The translations under genes and the position numbers were made by a program. This document shows positions 20,698-29,257 of a stretch of DNA of 64,000 nucleotides, one piece after another. The first letter of the stretch is position 1. The number at the start of each line of letters is the position of its first letter. Source of the DNA: Azospirillum soli (lineage in GTDB: Bacteria > Pseudomonadota > Alphaproteobacteria > Azospirillales > Azospirillaceae); NCBI RefSeq assembly GCF_017876165.1, contig NZ_JAGINQ010000003.1, positions 124,001-188,000 on the forward strand, written 5' to 3'. Below the pieces are notes generated by a model, which worked only from the letters and a program-made list of their open reading frames with translations, did not search any database and was not told where the DNA came from.

Positions 20698-23600
20698 TCA
20701 CGCGTCTTCCAGGAGCCTGACCAGATCCTGGCTGCGGATCGGCTTGCGCAGCAGTTGGGCGCCGGCGCGGCGGGCCTGCGGCTCGATGTCGTCGGCCGGG
20801 TCGCCCGTCACGATGCAGACCTTGACGTCGTCGCCGAGCCGTTCGCGAACGGCTCGGATGACGGCCAACCCGTTGGCGTCGCCGGGAAGCCGATAGTCGG
20901 AAATCACCAGATCCGGGTCGAGATCGGCATCCTCGGCCAAGGCCATCGCCTCGGCCGCGCTCTCCACGCTCACCACGTCGCAGCCCAGTTCGTCCAGAAC
21001 CAGCGCCATGGCCGCCGACACCAGCGGGTCGTCCTCGACCACCCACACCCGCTTGCGCGTCGCGCCGGAGGGCTTCGCGGCGGACGCCGTCACGGCCTGC
21101 CCCGGAAATGCGGAGGTCCCGGCGAGCGGCACGCTCACCTGGAAGCAGCTGCCGCGCCCCGGCGTGCTGTCCAGCCCGAGGGGATGGTTCAGCAGATCGG
21201 CCGTCCGCTTGGCGATGGCGAGGCCCAGACCATGGCCGCCGTCGCGCTGCCGTGCCGGGTTGGCCAGCTGGAAGAACTCCTCGAAGACGCGCCGCTGGTC
21301 CTCCGGCGGGATGCCGGGGCCGGTGTCGTGCACCTCGATCCGCAGGACATCGCCGCGACGGCGGCACCCGACGAGCACCTTGCCCGACTCCGTGTAGCGA
21401 ATCGCGTTGGACACGAGGTTGCGCAGAATCCGCTCCAGCAGGGGCGCGTCCGTCATCAGCACCCCCCGGCTGGGCACGACGCGCAGGTCCAGCCCCTTCG
21501 CCTTCGCCATGCCTGAGAAATCGGTGCGCAGCCGTTCCAGAATCGGCGCGGCGGGGACGGGTTTCACCTCGATCTCCACGGCGCCGCTTTCCAGCTTGGA
21601 CAGGTCGAGGAGCGCGTTGAACAGCTCGATCATCGCGTCGAGCGAGGTCTGGATCTGGGGCACCACGGTCTTGCCCACCTCATCGACGTGTGTTTGCAGC
21701 ACGCCCAGGAACAGGCTCATGGCGTTGAGCGGCTGGCGCAGGTCGTGGCTGGCGGCGGCGAGAAAGCGGGACTTGGCCCGGTTCGCCCGCTCCGCCTCCA
21801 GCCGGGCAGCGTGCAGGGCCTGCTCCGCCCGCTTGCGGTCGTCGATGTCCGCCGCCGACCCCATCCAGCGGCGGATGTCCCCGTTGGCATCACGGACGGG
21901 AAAGGCGCGCACCACGAACCACCGATAGCCGCCGTCGGCCATGCGCACCCGGCATTCATCCTCGAAGACCGCCCCGGTGCGGCCGCTGCTCGCCCATCGC
22001 TGGAGGTAGCGTTCGCGATCGTCGGGGTGCAGAACCGCCGTGCCGTAGGTGCTGGCCTCCTCAGCCATGGAAAGCCCGGTCAGATCGTAGAAGCGCTGGT
22101 TGTGATACTCGCAGGTCCCGTCCGACCGTTGAATGAAGAGGATGTCGGGCACGGAGTTGGCCATGGTCCGGAACCGCTCCTCGGATTCGCGCAGCGCCCG
22201 CTCCATCCGCCTGCGCTCAGTGACGTCGCGCAGTACGCCGAGATATCGCGGCGCCAAGTCGTCCGGCGACGGCATGACCTCTCCCCGCGAGGAGATCCAG
22301 CGCACCGTTCCATCCGGCCAGCGCACGCGGTATTCGATGTTGACGTGGCCGCCGCTGCTCGCCGCCTCCCGGAAGACCCGCCGCACCTCCACGGCGTCCT
22401 CCGGATGGACGCGGGCGTAGAACTCCTCCCCGTCCCGTTCGACGCCGTCCAGGGGAAAGCCGAACATCTCGTCCACCAGCGGAGAGCGGATAAACCGCCC
22501 GCTTCGCAGGTCGTAATCGGCCATGCCCATCGCGGCGCTTTCCAGCGCGATCCGCAGGCGCGCCTCGCTGGTCGTCAGCGCCTGTTCGCGCGCCAGCAAC
22601 TCCTCAGCCATCCGGTCGTAGGCATCGCCCAGCAGCCGAAGCTCGGCCGCACCCGCCTCCGGCACCGTCGAGCGCACGCGCAGATCGCCGTGCGCCAGAC
22701 GCTCCGCCTGCTGCATCAGGCTGCGCACGCCCCGCAGGATGAGGAAATCGGCCGCCGCCCAGAACACGGCCATGGACAGCAGGATGACGGCGGCAAGGAC
22801 GGCCAGCCGGTCCCGCAGGTCGCGGTCGAGGTCAGCGTCGATCGTCGCGGCCGGGATGTAGGCGGCGATGTGCAAACCGCCCAGCATGTCGTCGCGCGTG
22901 ACGAAACTGGCCAACACCCGCACACCGTTCGGGTTGAGGTACTCGCCGCGCCCTTCCCGCCTTTCCGCGACGAGTTCGCCGAGCGGAGCGGCAACAGAAC
23001 CGGGAGAGGCGGCGGGCGACGTGCCGGCCGCCGGCAGTTGGGCGAGGATGGATCCCCGACTGTCGAACAGGACCAGCCCGGCGTTGTCCTTGGGGACCGC
23101 CTTGGCGAGTTCCGCCTGAAACCAAGCCAGGTCCAACCCCGTGTTGACGATGCCGATCGCGTCGCCGGACGGATTCAGGATGGGCAGGGAAAAGACGATG
23201 ATCCGCTGGCCGGATATCGGTCCGGTGGCGACGGGGCTGACCAATGCGATCCGGCTGGAGAAGGCGTTGAGGAGCGCCGGGTCTCCGGAAACGTCCAGCG
23301 GCCGTCCGATCGGCTGGGAGCTGCAGGTGATGCGCCCCCGCGCGTCCACCCGCGTGAAGGCGGTGTATTGCCGATACTGGGTCGCGACACGGGCCAGCGT
23401 TTCGGAACAGGCCGCGTCATCCCCGCTTCGCACCGCTTCGATCTGCGACAGGGCGCGGAGAATGTCGTGGGTTGCCTGGAACAGGACCGACTTCACCTGC
23501 TCGGCCCCGTCCACCCGGTCGCTCAGCATGTCCAGTTCATGCTGGAAACGTTCCTGGCGGTTCTTGACCTCCATCACCACGCCGTGGGCGACGATCGGCA

Positions 23601-23778
23601 GCAGGAGCAGAAGGAACAGAATCCACAGCCGCACCCCGGTGCGACGATGCAGGGGGATGCCCAGAGCGGCGGTTTCCGCCGCCCGTCTCCGCCCCGTCAG
23701 GAGCGAAACTTCGGGAATCGCACGCACCATCACCGCCTCGACCGGGGTTGTCGTCCTCAGACAGAGGGTTTCGGTCAT
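20698..23778 (-). CDS. Membrane hybrid sensor histidine kinase with two PAS domains and receiver
   Basis: The order over 1026 residues is: TM1 51-68, a periplasmic sensor of dCache-like size at 70-324, TM2 325-348, HAMP 349-400, PAS about 405-525, PAS about 530-650, HisKA with phospho-His678 in ASHDLRQPLN, and HATPase with N box 787-796, DTGPGIP 818-824 and GHGLGLA 848-854. The C-terminal receiver (910-1025) has phosphoacceptor Asp961 in SDYRLPG and Lys1012. It senses an unknown external signal. There is no separate response regulator next door, so its output partner is elsewhere. It is divergent from the Kef-type antiporter across a 185-bp gap with a 16-bp palindrome. Confidence 0.93.
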   Translation of the reverse strand: MTETLCLRTTTPVEAVMVRAIPEVSLLTGRRRAAETAALGIPLHRRTGVRLWILFLLLLLPIVAHGVVMEVKNRQERFQHELDMLSDRVDGAEQVKSVLFQATHDILRALSQIEAVRSGDDAACSETLARVATQYRQYTAFTRVDARGRITCSSQPIGRPLDVSGDPALLNAFSSRIALVSPVATGPISGQRIIVFSLPILNPSGDAIGIVNTGLDLAWFQAELAKAVPKDNAGLVLFDSRGSILAQLPAAGTSPAASPGSVAAPLGELVAERREGRGEYLNPNGVRVLASFVTRDDMLGGLHIAAYIPAATIDADLDRDLRDRLAVLAAVILLSMAVFWAAADFLILRGVRSLMQQAERLAHGDLRVRSTVPEAGAAELRLLGDAYDRMAEELLAREQALTTSEARLRIALESAAMGMADYDLRSGRFIRSPLVDEMFGFPLDGVERDGEEFYARVHPEDAVEVRRVFREAASSGGHVNIEYRVRWPDGTVRWISSRGEVMPSPDDLAPRYLGVLRDVTERRRMERALRESEERFRTMANSVPDILFIQRSDGTCEYHNQRFYDLTGLSMAEEASTYGTAVLHPDDRERYLQRWASSGRTGAVFEDECRVRMADGGYRWFVVRAFPVRDANGDIRRWMGSAADIDDRKRAEQALHAARLEAERANRAKSRFLAAASHDLRQPLNAMSLFLGVLQTHVDEVGKTVVPQIQTSLDAMIELFNALLDLSKLESGAVEIEVKPVPAAPILERLRTDFSGMAKAKGLDLRVVPSRGVLMTDAPLLERILRNLVSNAIRYTESGKVLVGCRRRGDVLRIEVHDTGPGIPPEDQRRVFEEFFQLANPARQRDGGHGLGLAIAKRTADLLNHPLGLDSTPGRGSCFQVSVPLAGTSAFPGQAVTASAAKPSGATRKRVWVVEDDPLVSAAMALVLDELGCDVVSVESAAEAMALAEDADLDPDLVISDYRLPGDANGLAVIRAVRERLGDDVKVCIVTGDPADDIEPQARRAGAQLLRKPIRSQDLVRLLEDA

Positions 23779-23835
23779 AATACTGCAGCAATGCCCAAGT
23801 CATTGAAATTAACGCCATAGCATCCCGGCCGTCAT

Positions 23836-23851
23836 GCATACTTGAGTATGC
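23836..23851. promoter_or_regulatory. 16-bp perfect palindrome, operator-like
   Basis: GCATACT-TG-AGTATGC lies between the divergent histidine-kinase gene (start 23778) and antiporter gene (start 23964). Its symmetry and position fit a dimeric repressor or activator site. The cognate regulator is unknown. Confidence 0.45.
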
Positions 23852-23963
23852 CGAACCGCGTAGCACGAGAACGCTTTTCCGATCCGGGGCTTGGCCCCGT
23901 GTTCGCCGCACTATCGCCGCCGCCCCATATACTCACCCGAATGCAAAGGCCGGGGCGGGGCGC

Positions 23964-25742
23964 ATGTCGGATCTCATCACACTGGTGGTTCTGCTGGCGG
24001 CGGTGGTGCTGGCCGTGCCGGTGGCCAAGCGCCTCGGCTTCGGGGCTCCGCTGGGCTATCTGGCGGCGGGGCTGGTCATCGGGCCGGGCGGCTTGGGGCT
24101 CGTGACCGACGTGGAGGCCATCGCCCACGTGTCGGAACTGGGCGTGGTGATGCTGCTGTTCCTGATCGGGCTGGAGCTGCGGCCGGCGCGTCTGTGGGTG
24201 ATGCGCAAGGCCGTGCTGGGGCTGGGCGGCGCGCAGGTGGTGGTGACGGGTGCCGTGATCGCCGGGGCCGCCGTGATGCTGCTGAAGCTGCCGCTGGCGG
24301 CCTCGGTGGTGATCGGGTTCGGGCTGGCGCTGTCCTCCACCGCTATGGTGCTGCCCATGCTGGCGGAGCGGGAACTGCTGACGACCAACGCCGGGCGCAG
24401 CGCCTTTTCCATCCTGCTGTTCCAGGATCTCGCCATCATCCCGGCGGTGGCGCTGCTGCCGCTGCTCGGAAACGGGGGTGAACTGCCGGATGCCGACGGG
24501 GCGTGGGTGGCGGTCGCCAAAGGGGGGCTGGCCGTCGCGGCGATCCTGATCGGCGGGCGCTATCTGCTGCGCCCGGTGTTCCGGGCGGTGGACGCGGCCA
24601 AGACGCCGGAGATCTTCACGGCGACCGCCCTGCTGATCGTTCTGGGCACGGCGGAGCTGGCGGCCTGGGCGGGCCTGTCCATGTCGCTGGGCGCCTTCAT
24701 GGCCGGGGTGCTGCTGTCCGACAGCGAATACCGGCACGAGGTGCAGGCCGACATCGCGCCGTTCGAGGGGCTGTTGCTGGGGTTCTTCTTCGTGTCGGTG
24801 GGCATGGGGGCGGACATCAAGGCGCTGATGGCCGAGCCGATGCGCTTCCTGGCGCTGGCGCTGGGGCTGATGGTCCTGAAGGCGGCGGTGCTGTTCGGGT
24901 TGGCGCGCGCGTCCGGGCTGCGGTCGGGCGGATCGGCGCGGCTGGCCTCCGTGCTGAGCCAGGGCGGCGAGTTCGGCTTCGTGCTGTTCGGGCTGGCGGT
25001 GGCGGTCGGCGCCATGACGGCGGAGCAGTCGGCGGCGGCGATGCTGGTGGTGACGCTGTCGATGATCGCGACGCCCTTTATCTTCTCCGCCGAGGAGCGC
25101 TGGCTGGCGCCCCGCCTCATCAAGCGCCCGGTGCGCCCGTTCGACGCCATCGATGGAGACGAGGAGCCGCCGGTCATCATCTGCGGTTTCGGGCGGGTCG
25201 GGCAGATCGTCGGGCGCGTGTTGCGCCTGCGCGGCATCCCCTTCACCGCGCTGGAGCAGAGCGCCGCGCAGGTCGATTTCGTGCGCCGCTTCGGCAACAA
25301 GGTCTATTACGGCGACCCGACGCGGGAAGACCTTCTGCGCGCCGCCGGAGCCGAGAAGGCCAAGGTGCTGGTGGTCGCGCTGGAGGACATGGAACAGTCG
25401 CTGCGCGTGGTGGAGATCGCCACGCGCCATTTCCCCCAGCTGACCATCCTGGCCCGCGCCCGCAACCGGCGGCACGCCCACCACCTGATGGACCGGGGCG
25501 TGCGCCACATCGTGCGCGAGACCTTCGATTCCAGCCTGCGCCTGACCGGCGACGTGCTGCGCACGTTGGGCCTGCCGGAGGACGAGGCGCGTCACACGGT
25601 CGAGACCTTCCGCGCGCATGACGAGCGCACGCTGATCCGCCAGCACGCCGTCCACCATGACGAAAGCCGGCTGATCCAGTCCTCCCGGCAGGCCGCCGCC
25701 GAACTGCAAGCCCTGTTCGAAGCCGACCGGGAGGAGCGGTAG
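23964..25742 (+). CDS. Kef-type CPA2 cation:proton antiporter with RCK domain
   Basis: A 592-residue protein. The first ~385 residues contain about twelve hydrophobic helices with CPA2 hallmarks (GYLAAGLVIGPGGLGL, LLFLIGLELRP, FQDLAIIPAVALLPL). An RCK_N/TrkA-N domain follows (VIICGFGRVGQIVGRVLRL, near residue 404), with the sequence for NAD(H) binding. It should exchange K+ or Na+ for H+ across the inner membrane. No KefF/KefG-type ancillary oxidoreductase gene is adjacent, so glutathione gating cannot be assumed. Confidence 0.92.
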   Translation: MSDLITLVVLLAAVVLAVPVAKRLGFGAPLGYLAAGLVIGPGGLGLVTDVEAIAHVSELGVVMLLFLIGLELRPARLWVMRKAVLGLGGAQVVVTGAVIAGAAVMLLKLPLAASVVIGFGLALSSTAMVLPMLAERELLTTNAGRSAFSILLFQDLAIIPAVALLPLLGNGGELPDADGAWVAVAKGGLAVAAILIGGRYLLRPVFRAVDAAKTPEIFTATALLIVLGTAELAAWAGLSMSLGAFMAGVLLSDSEYRHEVQADIAPFEGLLLGFFFVSVGMGADIKALMAEPMRFLALALGLMVLKAAVLFGLARASGLRSGGSARLASVLSQGGEFGFVLFGLAVAVGAMTAEQSAAAMLVVTLSMIATPFIFSAEERWLAPRLIKRPVRPFDAIDGDEEPPVIICGFGRVGQIVGRVLRLRGIPFTALEQSAAQVDFVRRFGNKVYYGDPTREDLLRAAGAEKAKVLVVALEDMEQSLRVVEIATRHFPQLTILARARNRRHAHHLMDRGVRHIVRETFDSSLRLTGDVLRTLGLPEDEARHTVETFRAHDERTLIRQHAVHHDESRLIQSSRQAAAELQALFEADREER

Positions 25743-25745
25743 ATC

Positions 25746-26543
25746 TCAGCCGATCAACAGGCTGTCGTCGGTGATGTCCTCGCCGCCGCGCTGCCTAGCG
25801 AACAGGGCCAACAGATGCGGCACGTCGAGGCCGGCGCGCTCCTCGCCCGAAACGTCGAGCACGATCCGGCCCTCGTGCAGCATCACCGTGCGGTCGCCGT
25901 AATCCAGCGCCTGCCGCATGGAGTGGGTGACCATCAGCGTGGTCAAGCCGTTCTCCTGCACGATGCGGCGGGTCAGGCCCAGCACGAACTCCGCCGTTCC
26001 GGGGTCGAGGGCGGCGGTGTGCTCGTCCAGCAGCAGGATCTTGGAGCCGGACAGCGTCGCCATCAGCAGGCTGACCGCTTGGCGCTGGCCGCCGGACAGC
26101 AGGCCCATGCGGTCGTGCAGTCGGTTCTCCAGCCCCAGGCCAAGCTCCGCGATGCGGTCGCGGAAGTGGTGGCGGCGATCGTGGCCCAGCGCGAGGCCGA
26201 GGCCGCGCTTGCGCCCGCGCGATGCCGCCAGCGCCATGTTCTCCTCGATGGTCAGGGCGGTGCAGCTGCCGACCATCGGATCCTGGAAGACGCGGGCGAC
26301 GAGGCCGGCGCGCTTGGGCGTTGCCCAGCGCGTCACGTCGATCCCGTCGATGGAAATGCTGCCTTGCTCCGCGATCACGTCGCCGGCCAGCGAGCCCAGG
26401 AAGGTGGACTTGCCGGCGCCGTTGGAGCCGATGACGGTGACGAACTGCCCTTCCGGAATGGTCAGATCCACGCCGCGCAGGGCGTGCTTTTCCAGGGGCG
26501 TGCCGCGGCCGAAGGTGACGTGGATGTCGTTGACGGTGATCAT
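25746..26543 (-). CDS. ABC transporter ATP-binding protein (TrpZ-like)
   Basis: A 265-residue ATPase with Walker A GSNGAGKST near residue 40, Q-loop in VFQDPMVGSC, signature LSGGQRQAVSLL, Walker B ILLLDEHTAALDP and H-loop VTHSMRQAL. DEHTAALDP is typical of the ATPases that accompany TrpXYZ-type importers. The ATG at 26543 overlaps the permease stop (ATGA), so the two are translationally coupled. The frame stays open far upstream only as a shadow within the permease gene. Confidence 0.93.
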   Translation of the reverse strand: MITVNDIHVTFGRGTPLEKHALRGVDLTIPEGQFVTVIGSNGAGKSTFLGSLAGDVIAEQGSISIDGIDVTRWATPKRAGLVARVFQDPMVGSCTALTIEENMALAASRGRKRGLGLALGHDRRHHFRDRIAELGLGLENRLHDRMGLLSGGQRQAVSLLMATLSGSKILLLDEHTAALDPGTAEFVLGLTRRIVQENGLTTLMVTHSMRQALDYGDRTVMLHEGRIVLDVSGEERAGLDVPHLLALFARQRGGEDITDDSLLIG

Positions 26544-27427
26544 CGAGCTGCCCCCGCCTTCTTGAGCCGCACGCGCGGCAGGATCAGGGCAACCGCCACC
26601 AGAAGGGCGGTGACGAGGTTGAGGTCCGACGCCTGGAGGCCGATCACGTCGGCCGACAGCGCCAGCTGCACGGCGAGGCGGTAGAGGATCGAGCCGACGA
26701 CGCAGCCAACCAGCGCCCACAGCATGGCGCGGGCGGGCAGCACCGTCTCGCCCACGATGACGGCGGCGAGGCCGACCACGATGGTGCCGATGCCCGTGGT
26801 CACGTCGGCGAAGCCGTTGGTCTGCGCGAACAGCGCGCCGGCGAGGCCGCACAGGCCGTTCGACAGGGCCATGCCCGTGTAGATGTGGAAGTCGGTCTGG
26901 ACGCCCTGCGCGCGGGCCATGCGCGCGTTGACGCCGGTCGCCCGCATGGCGAGGCCGAATTCCGACGCCAGGAAGCGGGCCAGCAACAGCACCACCACCA
27001 CGACGACCAGCAGCACGACCAGCGGGCGCACCACATGGTCCGGCAGGCCAAGGCCGTAAAACGGCGTCAGCACCGTATCCTGCATCAGCAGCGCCACGTT
27101 CGGCCGCCCCATCACGCGCAGGTTCACGGAGAACAGCGCGATCATGGTCAGGATGCTGGCGAGCAGGTGCAGGATCTTGAAGCGTACGTTCAGTGTCGCG
27201 GTGACCAGACCGGCGACGGACCCCGCCAGCGCGGCGGCGATGCTGGCCAGCCATGGGTTCACCCCGGCGACCAGCAGAGTCGCGGCCACGGCGGCGCCCA
27301 GCGGAAAGCTGCCGTCCACCGTCAGGTCGGGGAAGTCGAGCACGCGGAACGACAGGTACACGCCGAGGGCGACCAGCGCGTACACCAGCCCAATCTCGAC
27401 CGCCCCGAAAAAGGCAATTTCACTCAT
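26540..27427 (-). CDS. ABC transporter permease (TrpY-like, branched-chain type)
   Basis: A 295-residue permease of the BPD_transp_2/LivH class with about eight membrane helices. Features include LVYALVALGVYLSFRVLDFPDLTVDGSF at the N-terminus (in consecutive segments) and the EAA-like ATGVNARMARAQGVQ loop that contacts the ATPase. Low-complexity VVLLVVVVVVLLLARFL forms one helix. It follows the binding-protein gene by 157 bp containing a repeat. Confidence 0.92.
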   Translation of the reverse strand: MSEIAFFGAVEIGLVYALVALGVYLSFRVLDFPDLTVDGSFPLGAAVAATLLVAGVNPWLASIAAALAGSVAGLVTATLNVRFKILHLLASILTMIALFSVNLRVMGRPNVALLMQDTVLTPFYGLGLPDHVVRPLVVLLVVVVVVLLLARFLASEFGLAMRATGVNARMARAQGVQTDFHIYTGMALSNGLCGLAGALFAQTNGFADVTTGIGTIVVGLAAVIVGETVLPARAMLWALVGCVVGSILYRLAVQLALSADVIGLQASDLNLVTALLVAVALILPRVRLKKAGAAR

Positions 27428-27454
27428 TCAAAGCCCATGAGTTCCCTCGGTGGG

Positions 27455-27540
27455 CCCCCACCCTAACCCTCCCCCACCTTCGGCGAGGGAGGGAACTCAA
27501 GCCCCTTCCCCCGCCGAAGGCGGAGGAAGGTTGGGATGGG
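27455..27540. repeat. C/T-rich palindromic repeat between importer genes
   Basis: CCCTCCC (27468-27474) pairs with GGGAGGG (27487-27493), followed by a second imperfect palindrome, CCCTTCCCCCGCCG / CGGAGGAAGG. The opening CCCCACCCTAACCCTCCC is shared with 17131-17149. Confidence 0.6.
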
Positions 27541-27584
27541 GGCTCATTGCGGAACCTTTCACATCAAAAGTTGCTGCTCGGACG

Positions 27585-28550
27585 TTACTGCCCGACCACC
27601 TTGGTCGCGCGTTTGGTCACAGCCTCGGGGATGGTGACGCCCATCGCCTCGGCGGATTTCGGATTTACGAACAGATCGGTGCCCTTGGCGTAGGTGGCCG
27701 GGATGTCGCCGGGCTTCTCGCCCTTCAGGACGCGGACGACGACCTCGCCGGTCTGGCGGCCGACCTGACGGTAGTCGAAGCCGATGGAAGCCACCGCACC
27801 GCGCGCAACGCTGTCGGTGTCGGCGGAGAAGACCGGCAGCTTCGACTGCTGGCCGACGGCGACGACGCTCTCCAGGGCGGAAACGACCGTGTTGTCCAGC
27901 GGCACGTAGAGCGCGTCCACCTTGCCGACGAGGCTGCGGGCCGCCTGCTGGGCGTCGGCGGACTTGGTGGCGGTCGCCTCGGTCACGGTCAGGCCGGCTT
28001 TCGTGGCCTCGTCCTTCAGGGCCTTGACCAGGGAGACGGAGTTCGGCTCACCGGGGTTGTAGAGCACGCCAAGGCGCTTCACGGCCGGCACGATCTCGCG
28101 GATCAGGGCGACGTGCTCGCCGACCGGGGCCATGTCCGACACGCCGGTGACGTTGCCGCCGGGCTTCTCCATGCTCTTGACCAGCTGGGCGCCGACCGGG
28201 TCGGTCACGGCGGTGAAGACCACCGGAATGTCGCGGGTGGAGGCCGCCACGGCCTGGGCCGAGGGGGTGGAGATCGGAACGATCACATCCGGACGGGAAC
28301 CCGCGAACTGGCGCGCGATCTGCGCGGCGGTAGCGGGGTTGCCCTGGGCGCTCTGATACTCGACCTTCAGGTTCTGGCCCGGCGTGAATCCGGCTGCCTT
28401 CAGCGCGTCCACCACGCCGTCGCGGGTGGCGTCCAGCGCCGGATGCTCGACGATGGCGGTGATGGCGACGGTCTTGGTCTGGGCGTACGCCACCGAGGTC
28501 GTCAGGGCGACAGCCGCCGTGGCGGCGAGGAACAGGCGGGTGATCTTCAT
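27585..28550 (-). CDS. ABC transporter substrate-binding protein (TrpX/ABC_sub_bind type)
   Basis: A 321-residue periplasmic binding protein with a Sec signal (MKITRLFLAATAAVALTTSV, cleavage after AYA). The mature domain has the ABC_sub_bind pattern: VAITAIVEHPALDATRDGV, STPSAQAVAASTRDIPVVF and FSADTDSVARGAVASIGFD (approximate segments). In streptococci this family (TrpX) supports tryptophan uptake, but related proteins bind other small ligands. It heads a three-gene set with the permease and ATPase. There is no trp gene next to it, so the ligand is uncertain. Confidence 0.9.
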   Translation of the reverse strand: MKITRLFLAATAAVALTTSVAYAQTKTVAITAIVEHPALDATRDGVVDALKAAGFTPGQNLKVEYQSAQGNPATAAQIARQFAGSRPDVIVPISTPSAQAVAASTRDIPVVFTAVTDPVGAQLVKSMEKPGGNVTGVSDMAPVGEHVALIREIVPAVKRLGVLYNPGEPNSVSLVKALKDEATKAGLTVTEATATKSADAQQAARSLVGKVDALYVPLDNTVVSALESVVAVGQQSKLPVFSADTDSVARGAVASIGFDYRQVGRQTGEVVVRVLKGEKPGDIPATYAKGTDLFVNPKSAEAMGVTIPEAVTKRATKVVGQ

Positions 28551-28629
28551 GGCTCCAACCTCTCCGGGAGTGGTTATCCTTCCCGTAGACGCCGCGGCCC
28601 CTTACGTCAACTGCTCGGAGCAGGATGCA

Positions 28630-28818
28630 ATGAGTAAAGATCCTCGCGAGGCCCGAATCCGCGAATTGGAGCAGGCCATCGCCGACATCGCGGCCGAAGC
28701 GCACGCCGCCTCATACGCGCTGTGCGCCCATGAACTCCAGATGCGGCTGGAGAACATCGCCCGCCGCGCTGAGGCCGTGCACAAGGAAGAGCCGCCCACC
28801 CAACCGTCCGCGACGTGA
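28630..28818 (+). CDS. Hypothetical 62-residue helical protein
   Basis: A short ORF preceded by GGAGCAGGA 6-8 bp before the ATG. The product is charged and helical (EARIRELEQAIADIAAEAHA), with two cysteines, histidines and a disordered C-terminus. I do not recognise the family. It is divergent from the binding-protein gene and followed after 54 bp by the DUF983 gene. The good ribosome-binding site and codon use support a real gene. Confidence 0.6.
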   Translation: MSKDPREARIRELEQAIADIAAEAHAASYALCAHELQMRLENIARRAEAVHKEEPPTQPSAT

Positions 28819-28872
28819 ACTTGCGACCGCCGCTCCCCATATGACGCGAAACGCGAGGGAGAGGCGAAGGAC

Positions 28873-29250
28873 ATGGCGACCGGACCGGAGTCCCGATCCA
28901 AGATCTCGGCGGCCTTGCGCGGGCTGATGGGCAGCTGCCCGGCCTGTGGGCGGGGCCGCCTGCTGAAGAGCTACCTGAAGCCGGTGGACCGCTGCGCCCA
29001 CTGCGGCGAGGAGTACGGGCATTTCCGCGCCGACGACGCGCCGCCTTGGATGACCATCCTGATCGTCGGCCACATCGTCATTCCGCTGCTGCTGTCCTTC
29101 GAACAGAACTACCAGCCGGCAGCCTGGGTGCATTTCGCCATCTGGCCGGCGCTGACCCTGCTGCTGACGCTGGTTCTGCTGCCGCGCTGCAAGGGCGTGG
29201 TGCTGGGCCTGCTGTGGAGCACCGGCGCGCCCGGTTCCGAGCGCGCCTGA
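28873..29250 (+). CDS. DUF983 family protein
   Basis: A 125-residue protein with an N-terminal zinc-ribbon-like pair of CxxC motifs (CPACGRGRLLKSYLKPVDRC, then AHCGEEY) and two membrane helices (MTILIVGHIVIPLLLSF and WPALTLLLTLVLLP). This layout defines DUF983. Homologues are often near cytochrome-oxidase genes in alphaproteobacteria, but none is here. The biochemical role is unknown. Confidence 0.85.
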   Translation: MATGPESRSKISAALRGLMGSCPACGRGRLLKSYLKPVDRCAHCGEEYGHFRADDAPPWMTILIVGHIVIPLLLSFEQNYQPAAWVHFAIWPALTLLLTLVLLPRCKGVVLGLLWSTGAPGSERA

Positions 29251-29257
29251 CGCTGCG

